DNA of 64,000 bases, from contig NZ_LYPL01000005.1 in NCBI RefSeq assembly GCF_001662075.1, positions 186,001 through 250,000 of the forward strand, given 5' to 3'. A program made the translations under genes and the position numbers. Position 1 is the stretch's first letter, and each line of letters starts with the position of its first letter. This DNA comes from Rhizobium bangladeshense. Lineage in GTDB: Bacteria > Pseudomonadota > Alphaproteobacteria > Rhizobiales > Rhizobiaceae. The notes under the pieces are model-generated. The model ran no database searches and was not told the DNA's origin. It saw only the letters and a program-made list of their open reading frames with translations. This document shows, piece by piece, positions 36,686 through 44,912 of the stretch.

Positions 36686-38685
36686 ACGAACTGGCCGGCG
36701 CCATCCCGCGCGGTCTGGATCGAGGCCTCGATAGCCTGTGCAAGCGCGTCGTCCTGCAGATCGTCGGATACGAAGGACTTAAGCTTGCCGAAAGCAAAGT
36801 CGTTGGCGTCGACCTCCAATCCTCGCAGCTTGGGTAAAAGACGCATCTCGATCTGGTCTGCAAGAGGAATGCGAACGTCACCACCGCGGCCAGGATAGTT
36901 GGAGACATAGGCCATGATAGCACGGCCGAGACGGTGCCCGAAGGGCCGCTTGAAGTCCGTCATGACTTCGACCATGCGCTCGATACGTGATGTAACCGCG
37001 GCGTCGCCTTCGACATTGGAAACCGACCGGACCCAGCTTCGCCAACGCTTGGCCGACAGTGCCTCGGGCTCCGGCGACTTCCCTGACTGGGTGCTCGTAT
37101 GAATTCGCTTCGGGGCCGAGAACCTGATAACGTTGGCCCGGTCGACGACCTTGTCCGAGAGGGATTGCGTACTCTCGTCTTCGTTCATCGTGCCCGCAAA
37201 CAGCAGATTGTATCCGGGGAAGATGCGTGGCGGATTCTTGCCGCGGGGCATCGGGATCTCGAGTTCGATTTCCGCATCCTTGCGGAGCGATCGTTCGCCC
37301 GTCCTGTCGCTGCTCGGCCGGCTTTCCAAGCGGCTTAGGAAGTCCGAGAAATAGTATTCGATGCGGGCCAGGTTCATTTCGTCCAGAAGGACCATCATCA
37401 TCCGGTCCTGGAATTCACTCTTGGAATTGTTGATAGTGTCAAGCTGATAGAGTGCGCGGGCAATGTCGGTCGGACGGAAGCGCTTTTCGATGTAGTTGTA
37501 GAAGCCCATCAGATCCTGCGGGCTATCCCATCTGGGTTGTACGGGCACCTGTAGGAAGCCGATCCCCATCGCGGCGGCGTATTGTCTCGGAAGCTGGCTT
37601 TTGCCCGTGCCGGAAATGCCTGCAAGGACGGCCATCTGCGTGGTCTCGTTCGTCTTCATCGCGGTATGGAACGCCATGACGGTACGGTCCGGGTATTGCA
37701 GCCCGTTTTCGCTGAGACGTCGCTTGACGCGGGTGATGGCTTCGTCCTCGTTCTCGCCCGCTCGTTCGGGCCAGATCTTCATGTGCTCGAGCACCGGCGG
37801 AAGAGCGATCAGTTCCTTGATGCGGTCGTCGTCATCTTCTCCGCCGGAGCCAGAACCTGCCGCCTCGCCGATATTATCCTCAAGCCTCGCGAGCTGGGCC
37901 ATGAGCGAGGACCTGCGTTCGTCGAGCTTGCCGATCTCGCTCTCGACGGCCATGGCGCGTTCTTCGGACGCGGCTGCTCGGGCCGCAGCCTGCGTAAGCT
38001 CCGCACGTACGGTCGCGACGGCCTGCTGTTCCGCAGCCAGCGCTTCCCGCGCGACCGCTAGTTCGCGGGTCGCAACTTCCAGCCTTCCCTCGTCCTGGGC
38101 CACGGCCCGTGCGAGCTCCGACGCCGTGGCCTCAAGATATTTCACGCGCTCCTGCGCTTCGGAGAGGCGGGCCGCTTCCGACCGAAGTTCTCCCAGCCTG
38201 GATTCGAGCACCGCATGCTCCCGCTTCATCTCGTCGTTCGTGGCAAATAGGCGTTCGGCCGCCGCCAGCCGCTCCTGAACGGCCTCGAGGTCGGCACGAC
38301 CCGTTGCCAGGTCGGACTCGACAGCGAGCTTTTCGTTGATCTTCTCTTCGATTTCTTCGCGCACCGCCCGCACTTCCGCGCGTCGCTCGTCCTGCTGAAG
38401 CCACTCCGTCTTGAGATCGTCCAACTGCCGCTTGGTTGCGTCGTAGTCGGCCTGGACGTCCGCGATGTTCGCCAGGGCCTTCCGCCGCTCCGCCAGATCG
38501 TTTTCGATATCGGAGAGGGCGTTTCGTTTCTGGTCGATGCTTGCAATCAGGGACTCGAGGGTCATCGTAGGGCCGGCCGCCGTAACTGCGCGATCATGGT
38601 AAATTGCCAGGACAGTCTGGGCGCCGATCAGAGCGACGAGCGCGACGGCGGTGAGGACTAGAAGCAGTATGTTTTCCGTGAGCAT
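36664..38685 (-). CDS. Membrane-anchored coiled-coil McrB-like AAA+ ATPase
   Basis: A 673-residue protein: one transmembrane helix (residues 5-28), a long coiled coil (about 45-275), an acidic linker (GGEDDDD at 281-287), and an McrB-type AAA+ domain (about 330-650) with Walker A GISGTGKS at 356-363, Walker B LLDEMNLAR at 433-441 and sensor segment GTMNEDE at 498-504. McrB relatives are GTP- or ATP-driven hexameric motors that work with McrC-type nucleases, here the DUF2357 protein. The membrane anchor plus coiled coil is unlike classic McrB and fits the coiled-coil McrBC relatives (CoCoNuT). Confidence 0.88.
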   Translation of the reverse strand: MLTENILLLVLTAVALVALIGAQTVLAIYHDRAVTAAGPTMTLESLIASIDQKRNALSDIENDLAERRKALANIADVQADYDATKRQLDDLKTEWLQQDERRAEVRAVREEIEEKINEKLAVESDLATGRADLEAVQERLAAAERLFATNDEMKREHAVLESRLGELRSEAARLSEAQERVKYLEATASELARAVAQDEGRLEVATRELAVAREALAAEQQAVATVRAELTQAAARAAASEERAMAVESEIGKLDERRSSLMAQLARLEDNIGEAAGSGSGGEDDDDRIKELIALPPVLEHMKIWPERAGENEDEAITRVKRRLSENGLQYPDRTVMAFHTAMKTNETTQMAVLAGISGTGKSQLPRQYAAAMGIGFLQVPVQPRWDSPQDLMGFYNYIEKRFRPTDIARALYQLDTINNSKSEFQDRMMMVLLDEMNLARIEYYFSDFLSRLESRPSSDRTGERSLRKDAEIELEIPMPRGKNPPRIFPGYNLLFAGTMNEDESTQSLSDKVVDRANVIRFSAPKRIHTSTQSGKSPEPEALSAKRWRSWVRSVSNVEGDAAVTSRIERMVEVMTDFKRPFGHRLGRAIMAYVSNYPGRGGDVRIPLADQIEMRLLPKLRGLEVDANDFAFGKLKSFVSDDLQDDALAQAIEASIQTARDGAGQFVWNGVSR

Positions 38686-38697
38686 TGGTGCCTGTCC

Positions 38698-40038
38698 TTA
38701 TTCCGCAGTCTTCGGCTGCAACGCCGCCTTTGAAGCCGACAGCGTCTCGACCTCCTGCGAGAGGCTTCCGCGCCGCCCGCTCAGCTCGGCGAGCTCGTTC
38801 TTCAACTTCGTCAACTCGCGCTCGGCAATCTCGATATCCTTAGACGTCTGGGAACGCCGCTTCTCGAGATCGGCGACCGCGCCCTCCAGGGCGATCTTCT
38901 CGGCCGACGTGCGATCGACCTCCGCCTTGTCGAGCGCAAAGCTCGCTTTCGCCGCCTTCAGGCTCGACACCTCGCTAGTCATCGCATCGCGTTGCGCCGT
39001 CGCAGAGCCGACGTCGGACTTGATCGAATCGAGCTGAGCTTTCAGAGCCGGAAGATCCTGACCAGCTTGCGCCAAGGTGTCTTGCGCGACCTTCGCGCGG
39101 CCTTCTGCTGCCGCGGCGTCGGCTCTCGCACGTTCGGCCTCGCCTTGAAGCGCCGCCAGATGGCCCGTCGCCTTCGCCTTGCCGGACTCGAGCTGGTTGA
39201 TGTCCTTTTCCAGACCCGACTTCTGCTCCTCGAGCTTCGCAAGATCCGCAGAGATCGAAGACGACGCGTCCTTGGCTTTGGTTATCTGCTGCTGCAAAGA
39301 GCCAAGCTGAGCCTGAAGAGCCGTGGCCTCCCTAGTCTTGTCGGCGATGTTCTTAATTGCTTCGCCAAGATCTGACTGTGCGGATCTCCTGCGTGCTTCC
39401 GCATCCGCTAGCTCCCGCTTCTTGGCGTCGAGATCTTCGATTCGCTTGCCTAGGTCTTTCACTTCGGCTAGACGGCGATCGCTTTCTCTTTCCGACGACG
39501 TAGCGGCGTCGTCGGCGACCTGCTTCTTTCTCTCCGCGACCTCGATGCCGTCGTTAAGTTCGTCCAGCCGGCTCTGGTTGGCCCTGATCGTCTTCTCCTG
39601 ATCGGAGCTTCGCGCCCGAAGGTCCGCGAGTTCTTTGGTAGACTGCGCGGCTTTCGCAATGACGTCGTTAGCGGCCGCAGATCGACCTTCAATGTCTTTA
39701 AGCGTATCGGACGCCTTGGCTATCCTCTCTTCCTGATCGGCGAGGTCCGCCGCGCTTTTCGCCTTTTGTGCGTTTAGATCTGCGATCGTTCTTCGCAGCG
39801 CCTCGGCCTCGGACGTCCTTTCAGATACGTCCGTGAGCATTCCGTCGCGACGGAGCTGAGCATCGTCACGCTCTTTGTTGAACCTCGCGATGTCGGTGCG
39901 GATCGCGCCATAGGTCTTCTCGAGAGAATCCACCTGAACGATCGCCGCGCCAACGCCGGCGATGGCGCTGAGGCCAAGCGCCGCCGAGATGTAGCTGAAG
40001 CGCCGCGACTTATGAAAGGTCTTCTGCGACGAGCTCAA
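38698..40038 (-). CDS. Membrane-anchored long coiled-coil protein
   Basis: A 446-residue protein with an N-terminal membrane helix (FSYISAALGLSAIAGVGAAI, about 14-36), followed by nearly continuous coiled coil to the C terminus, rich in Ala, Lys, Glu, Asp and Arg with heptad repeats. No enzymatic motif. It lies 12 bases upstream of the McrB-like gene, whose N-terminal half has the same architecture, so the two may form a membrane-bound scaffold. Its start overlaps the helicase gene by 29 bases. Confidence 0.85.
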   Translation of the reverse strand: MSSSQKTFHKSRRFSYISAALGLSAIAGVGAAIVQVDSLEKTYGAIRTDIARFNKERDDAQLRRDGMLTDVSERTSEAEALRRTIADLNAQKAKSAADLADQEERIAKASDTLKDIEGRSAAANDVIAKAAQSTKELADLRARSSDQEKTIRANQSRLDELNDGIEVAERKKQVADDAATSSERESDRRLAEVKDLGKRIEDLDAKKRELADAEARRRSAQSDLGEAIKNIADKTREATALQAQLGSLQQQITKAKDASSSISADLAKLEEQKSGLEKDINQLESGKAKATGHLAALQGEAERARADAAAAEGRAKVAQDTLAQAGQDLPALKAQLDSIKSDVGSATAQRDAMTSEVSSLKAAKASFALDKAEVDRTSAEKIALEGAVADLEKRRSQTSKDIEIAERELTKLKNELAELSGRRGSLSQEVETLSASKAALQPKTAE

Positions 40039-43000
40039 TGCATTCCTCCAAGTTCCTAGCTAGTTCGTCCACCCAGAAGCGGCGCACGCGCCATCCCATG
40101 GACTTGAGTTGTTGATCCCGCCAGTGGTCGGCGAGCTTCCGCTTGCCGTCCATGTCCGCATGCCAGCGGCGTCCGTCGACTTCCAGGTCGAGTTTGATGT
40201 CGCCGGCGCCGAAGAGCGCGAAGTCCAGACGGCGCCCGGCGATCTCGTATTGAGCGATGGGTTCCAGGCCCTTGGCCTTCAGCGCGTGATACACGGCGTG
40301 TTCCCAGGAACTGTCGAATGTCCCTTCCGCCACGCGCGGCCTCGGCTCAGTCGCATATGCTGCAAGTTTCTGGAGGCTTCTCACCTTGCCCGAACGGGCG
40401 AAGGAAAGATCCCCGAACACATGAGCCACAGCCCTTGCGCGGCTTATCGCAACGTTCAGCCTTCGCCAGTCCTTCTGCACAAATGTCAGGGCGCTGGTCG
40501 CACTCGCATAGCCAAGGCAAGGCGAAAAGAGGATGAGGTCTCGCTCCTGCCCCTGGAATGAATCCACTGTCCCCACGCGAAACTCCGCCCGGCTTAGCAG
40601 ATCAGCCGGCAGGGCTGCGCCGATGGCCTCGCTTAGCGCCTGAACTTGCGGACGGAAGGGCGCGATCACTCCGATGGATCCCGTATAACCCTGCTTCAAA
40701 AGAAGTGTTTCCACCTGCGCGGTGATGGCCGCCACCTCGGCGACGTTCACGTTGCCAACCATCGGCGTGGTCGGCCCTTTCACGTCTGCCCATGCAATAC
40801 CAGGCTTCTGTCCGGCCGGGGGCCGCAGCGTCTTCTCGTCGCCGGCTACCCGAAGCATTTTTCCGTAAAATTGATCGTTAATGTAGCTGACGATGTCAGG
40901 AGCCGACCGATACTGGTTGCGCAGCATCACCTTGGCGGTCCCTGGCGTCAGGTTCGCCACGTTGAAAAGGGACTGCTTGCTCTGCGCGAAACGTCCCATG
41001 CTCGCCACGGCCAGTCCCTGCGCCTGCATGAGATTGCGGTCATGCGCCGCGCCGAGCTGGCTGATGAAGGAAAGCTGCTTGTCGTCGCCCACGACGACCG
41101 CCCGCTTGGCACGTGCGAACAAGGGCAGTGCCGACGCGACGTCGCACTGACTGGCTTCGTCGAAGATGACGAGATCGAAGAGGCCCTCGACGAGAGGCAT
41201 TCGACGCGGGGCGCCCAGCACGGATGCGAGCCATAGCGGCCTGCGCGCTACGACCTTGCTCGCGATACCGGCGGGAAGCGATCGGAAATTCTGCATCAGC
41301 TCAAGATTGGCCTTTTCCTCACCGAGCTCGAGCCGCTCTTCTTCCGGCAGAGCGGCTCGGTTGGAAAGGATTCGCGGCAGGATGGCGCCGACAACTGCTG
41401 CGATCTCCTCGGTCAGGGCGACGGGATCCGCCTTTATATCTATCGCCGCGAGCTCTTCCCTAGTCTTCGCCAAGGCACCCATCAGCCGTGGAAGATCGGC
41501 GGCTTCAAGATCTGCTTCACCATGATCAACGGCGGGAGGCGATCTGCCGAGGATCCTCTGAACGACGAGCAGCAGGTGCCGTAGCATGCCGATGCGATAA
41601 GCCATTTTCGTCTCGGTCGGCGTTCTACCGTGCGCATCGATCTCTCGGCTCTCGATCCGCTCGAGGAGATCGGCCACCACACTGTTCAATCTCCCCTGCT
41701 CGTCGAGCTGATCCAACACCCGGAGGCGGGCCTGACAAAGATTCGTCAGCTTCGAGCGAAGGACGCGGTCGACTTCTGCCCCACCTCCCGAGGGCTCCTG
41801 GAGCAGTGCAGTAAGGACGTCATGGAAGGACTGGTCGATCTCTCTCGCGGGATCGAGAGTTCTGACCAGAAACTGGGCCTCACCAGCCATGCTGGACAGG
41901 CGGGTTTCCACCGCGTCGAGCGCCTGATGGTTCTTCGAAGCAACGAGAACGCTTCCTCCCACCGCGAGGACGGAAGCTGCCATGGACACGATCGCCTGGC
42001 TTTTGCCGGTGCCAGGCGGACCCGTCACTACTGTAAGGGGCGATGTGCCGGAAAGACGAACGGACTGGATCTGCTCCCGGTTCAACGAACCGACGTTCAC
42101 AACTGGCGGCGCGACCCCTGCAATGTCATGTGGAATCCCCAATATCGGAGCGAGCGCCGTCCTGCCGAGGCGCTCAGTCGACCACGTCGCAATCGCATCG
42201 AGATCGCGTACAGCGCCAGTCGTAAACGTGTTATCGGTGGGAATGAAAATGGCGGCGATGTCATAGATCCCGACGGCCTCGGTATCGAGCTCTGTCTTCA
42301 GATTCTTTCCGGAAACTGCTCCCTTGAAGTCTCCGGCGACGGCCTCACGCAGACGGCTCAGGAATTCGTCGCGTCGAAAGCCAATGCCTTCGGGCTGAGT
42401 GAAGACCTCTCGGAGATCGGCTTCCGTCCAGCCCGCCCTGCGGGCCGCACCCTTTATCCAGTCGGGATTGGGTACGATGTCGTCGGCATCGATGACGATC
42501 TCGATATGGCCTGGCTCACGACGCCATTCGCCGCTTACCAGCCCGACCGGCCATATGATGGGCGCTCCCTGCTTGTGGCCGACGGCGATCGGCCAGCCAA
42601 TGGCTAGAGCCTGATCGTTCGCTTCGCGTTTGAGAAGAGCTTTTCTGAATTCATCGGCCAGGTCATCGAGAACCACCGATATAGAGAGTTGCTCGCCATC
42701 TTCGGGCGTCAACGGCCCCAAGCCCGTTATGAGGTGCCATTGAACGCCGTGGCGATCCGGAATTTGCGCGATCGCGCCTCTCGGATCCGCCCGAAGTGCG
42801 GACCGATAGTATCGCAGCAGCGCGTGGGAATCCACGCCGACCGCGATTACATCAGGTTCAGTGATGGCCTCCTGAACGCGGGAGCGATAAATCGCATCGG
42901 CTGCCAAAAGCGTCGAACTGTGCGCCGTCGCCGCTTCTCTTCTATCCGAGTTCTCTGCGGCAACTACCTTCCGCGCGAAGGAAGCGACACTTCGCCAACG

Positions 43001-43165
43001 GCCGTTTCGATCCCGACTGATCTTGCCGGCCTCAGTAAGGGCGGAGAGTTCCGCATAAAGCTCTGTACGCCTGCGAGGATCGAATTCCACGTCCAGCAGA
43101 GCAAACAACTCGTTGGTAGTCCTGCCCGTAGGAAAAGACGAGATTGTGCGCAGAAGCACAGACAT
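40010..43165 (-). CDS. Upf1-like SF1 helicase fused to a Vsr/DUF559-type nuclease
   Basis: First gene of the operon, 1051 residues. The N-terminal 60 residues look like a winged helix (TTNELFALLDVEFDP). The SF1B helicase core begins with Walker A TGPPGTGKSQ at 381-390 and motif II FDEASQCD at 668-675, followed by DKQLSF, NQYRSAPDIVSYIN and VGTVDSFQGQERDLILFSPC, as in Upf1-like helicases. The last 100 residues carry RRLDFALFG, LDLEVDGRRWHADMDGK, RDQQLKSMGWRVRRFW, the pattern of Vsr-like/DUF559 endonucleases. Upf1-type helicases often work on RNA or RNA-DNA hybrids, so the target could be RNA; this is inference. Confidence 0.88.
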   Translation of the reverse strand: MSVLLRTISSFPTGRTTNELFALLDVEFDPRRRTELYAELSALTEAGKISRDRNGRWRSVASFARKVVAAENSDRREAATAHSSTLLAADAIYRSRVQEAITEPDVIAVGVDSHALLRYYRSALRADPRGAIAQIPDRHGVQWHLITGLGPLTPEDGEQLSISVVLDDLADEFRKALLKREANDQALAIGWPIAVGHKQGAPIIWPVGLVSGEWRREPGHIEIVIDADDIVPNPDWIKGAARRAGWTEADLREVFTQPEGIGFRRDEFLSRLREAVAGDFKGAVSGKNLKTELDTEAVGIYDIAAIFIPTDNTFTTGAVRDLDAIATWSTERLGRTALAPILGIPHDIAGVAPPVVNVGSLNREQIQSVRLSGTSPLTVVTGPPGTGKSQAIVSMAASVLAVGGSVLVASKNHQALDAVETRLSSMAGEAQFLVRTLDPAREIDQSFHDVLTALLQEPSGGGAEVDRVLRSKLTNLCQARLRVLDQLDEQGRLNSVVADLLERIESREIDAHGRTPTETKMAYRIGMLRHLLLVVQRILGRSPPAVDHGEADLEAADLPRLMGALAKTREELAAIDIKADPVALTEEIAAVVGAILPRILSNRAALPEEERLELGEEKANLELMQNFRSLPAGIASKVVARRPLWLASVLGAPRRMPLVEGLFDLVIFDEASQCDVASALPLFARAKRAVVVGDDKQLSFISQLGAAHDRNLMQAQGLAVASMGRFAQSKQSLFNVANLTPGTAKVMLRNQYRSAPDIVSYINDQFYGKMLRVAGDEKTLRPPAGQKPGIAWADVKGPTTPMVGNVNVAEVAAITAQVETLLLKQGYTGSIGVIAPFRPQVQALSEAIGAALPADLLSRAEFRVGTVDSFQGQERDLILFSPCLGYASATSALTFVQKDWRRLNVAISRARAVAHVFGDLSFARSGKVRSLQKLAAYATEPRPRVAEGTFDSSWEHAVYHALKAKGLEPIAQYEIAGRRLDFALFGAGDIKLDLEVDGRRWHADMDGKRKLADHWRDQQLKSMGWRVRRFWVDELARNLEECIELVAEDLS

Positions 43166-43355
43166 TAAGATTAAGAACCACCCAGATGCGCGTGAATCAA
43201 TTGCATGACTTCACCTTGAACTGGTTTGAAGGCGACGAAAATACATGTCAATGGGTTGCAAATGCGCAATCCAAGCTCAACTTTGACATGGCAACCCGGA
43301 AGGCGCGAATGTTCGGCGGAGTGTCTTTTGGGTTACGCGATCGACAGTCTCTTGA
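43166..43355 (-). promoter_or_regulatory. Leader of the five-gene operon with paired sequence motifs
   Basis: On the minus strand TTGACA (plus 43246-43251) could act as the -35 box for the operon. Nearby, CATGTCAA and TTGACATG, and GGGTTGC and GCAACCC, form two inverted pairs over about 45 bases in permuted order. This may be an operator; no regulator gene is adjacent. Speculative. Confidence 0.35.
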
Positions 43356-43508
43356 TCAATCGCCGCCGTCGAGGAGGTAAGGAGGCGCCTCGATGCCGGC
43401 TTGGTGCTGGAAGAATTCGAAGAACGTACGGTTTGTCAATTCTAGGAGATACCTGCCTTGAACGAACAGTTCCTCCGCGAGCTGGGATTCGATGTGGCGG
43501 AACGTCAT
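43356..43508 (-). CDS. Small 50-residue ORF behind the Shedu gene
   Basis: The minus strand from ATG 43508 to TGA 43356 encodes 50 residues beginning MTFRHIESQLAEELFVQGRY and ending YLLDGGD. It starts 6 bases after the Shedu stop, in the same direction, and composition is protein-like (helical first half). It could be a small regulator or partner of the Shedu nuclease. The ribosome site (AGAGAC) is weak, so reality is not certain. Confidence 0.5.
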   Translation of the reverse strand: MTFRHIESQLAEELFVQGRYLLELTNRTFFEFFQHQAGIEAPPYLLDGGD

Positions 43509-43514
43509 ACGATA

Positions 43515-44681
43515 TCAGTCTCTGGTAATGAATCGCGCACGGTCGAGTAGTTCATCGAAGGTTACGATATCCAGATTTCGCGTGTCGCGCCGAAAAAGCT
43601 CGAACGTGTCGCGTCTAACCTCGGCGTCGCGAGCGCTTCCATGGCCTTCGATGTCGCGACGACGCCCAATGACCAGGATCGCTTTCGGATCGCGGGTTCT
43701 CGCGGTGAGACGACGGTTGCCGGACTTGTCATAGTTCTGCCCCGTCTGCGCCTGCACCAACCATTCGGCCTTCTGCTCGAGTACCTGCGAGATAGCGTCC
43801 ATGAACTCGTTGCTGAACCTCCACGTGCCAGCGCGTCCGGAGCGGCGTTGTTGGAAGATAGGAGTGTCGGGACGCTTGATCTCTACGAGGACGGAGTAGT
43901 CGGTGAAGTTCATAAGGTAATCGACCGTCGGCTTGTCGCGACCGTCCGTTCCGCCTGCGCCGACCACCATTTCACGGTCGAACGGCCGCATGATCCTGTA
44001 GTCCAGACCGTAACCAAAGACCCAACTCTGACGTTCAAAGAAGTCCTGCCAGCTTGCTTCCGCCCACAGGTCCGCCCCGAGCTGTCGTTCGAACTCCTCG
44101 AGACCTTGCCTACGCCCAAGAAGTAGGTTGATTTCGGTCTGGCTTAGGTCCGCTTGTATGCCACGAAGGAGACGTTCCCGCTGCTTGTGATCCAGATCCT
44201 TGATCCGGGCAAGAAGCGACTCGTCTGAGGCGTCGGTGATAATCTTCGAACCGTGGCCGACGGAGATGTCGCGGATATCGAACCGCCCCTCGTTCGACCG
44301 ATCGATGAAATGGATGCTTTCCAAAAACGAAACAAGTCGTCCGAATTCGCCGGACCTGAAAGTGAAGGAATGTTCCTCGTATCCCCGATACCAGTCGCCG
44401 GTTCGACTTTGGAACGTCTGCAACGTGACGCGCCGTATGCCACCATCATTTTGACTGACGAGTGCCGTCACCTGCGTTTTTCGCTTCTCGCCCGTCAGGC
44501 GCAGGCACAACGCACCTTCGATCTCCCCAAGCAGGACTTGATCGGTTCCGTCAAGAACCCAGCGAATATTGCGACGTCGTTCGGGATTGATCGATCCATG
44601 GGTGAAAACAGAGGTCAGGTACGTTCTGCCCTCTTTCCGGAGCTCGAAGAATTTCACATCATCGTCGTTCATTCCGGACAT
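43515..44681 (-). CDS. sduA: Shedu anti-phage nuclease (DUF4263)
   Basis: A 388-residue protein with a variable N-terminal half (1-185) and a C-terminal DUF4263 domain (about 190-385) of the PD-(D/E)XK fold: QLGADLWAEASWQDFFERQ, then Asp254 in KPTVDYLMNF and Glu267-x-Lys269 in SVLVEIKRPDTP. A single SduA gene of this type provides phage defence in known Shedu systems, by nicking DNA when triggered. It is divergent from the type III-like operon across 230 bases and is followed closely by a small ORF. Confidence 0.88.
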   Translation of the reverse strand: MSGMNDDDVKFFELRKEGRTYLTSVFTHGSINPERRRNIRWVLDGTDQVLLGEIEGALCLRLTGEKRKTQVTALVSQNDGGIRRVTLQTFQSRTGDWYRGYEEHSFTFRSGEFGRLVSFLESIHFIDRSNEGRFDIRDISVGHGSKIITDASDESLLARIKDLDHKQRERLLRGIQADLSQTEINLLLGRRQGLEEFERQLGADLWAEASWQDFFERQSWVFGYGLDYRIMRPFDREMVVGAGGTDGRDKPTVDYLMNFTDYSVLVEIKRPDTPIFQQRRSGRAGTWRFSNEFMDAISQVLEQKAEWLVQAQTGQNYDKSGNRRLTARTRDPKAILVIGRRRDIEGHGSARDAEVRRDTFELFRRDTRNLDIVTFDELLDRARFITRD

Positions 44682-44912
44682 CCGCAGGCTGTGAGACGGG
44701 TCGAACTAGATCATGCCGGGCGTCTCTCTACAACCTGTAGGGACGCTGGGGACAGCTCTGAAAAGTCAGTAATTGTAAAGGACTTCATTTAATTTCTTTT
44801 CACGCGGACTTCTTGCACCTTCAATTTCCCACTGGTCGTCGCCCCATATGGACGTTACGTGTTGCAACCGAAAACACCGCAATCGAATCGACGTTCTCGG
44901 GGGGCGTTAGTA

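Noticed and set aside
41630..42607. Plus-strand 325-codon frame inside the helicase gene
   Set aside because: Antisense to helicase motifs including Walker A; no independent support.
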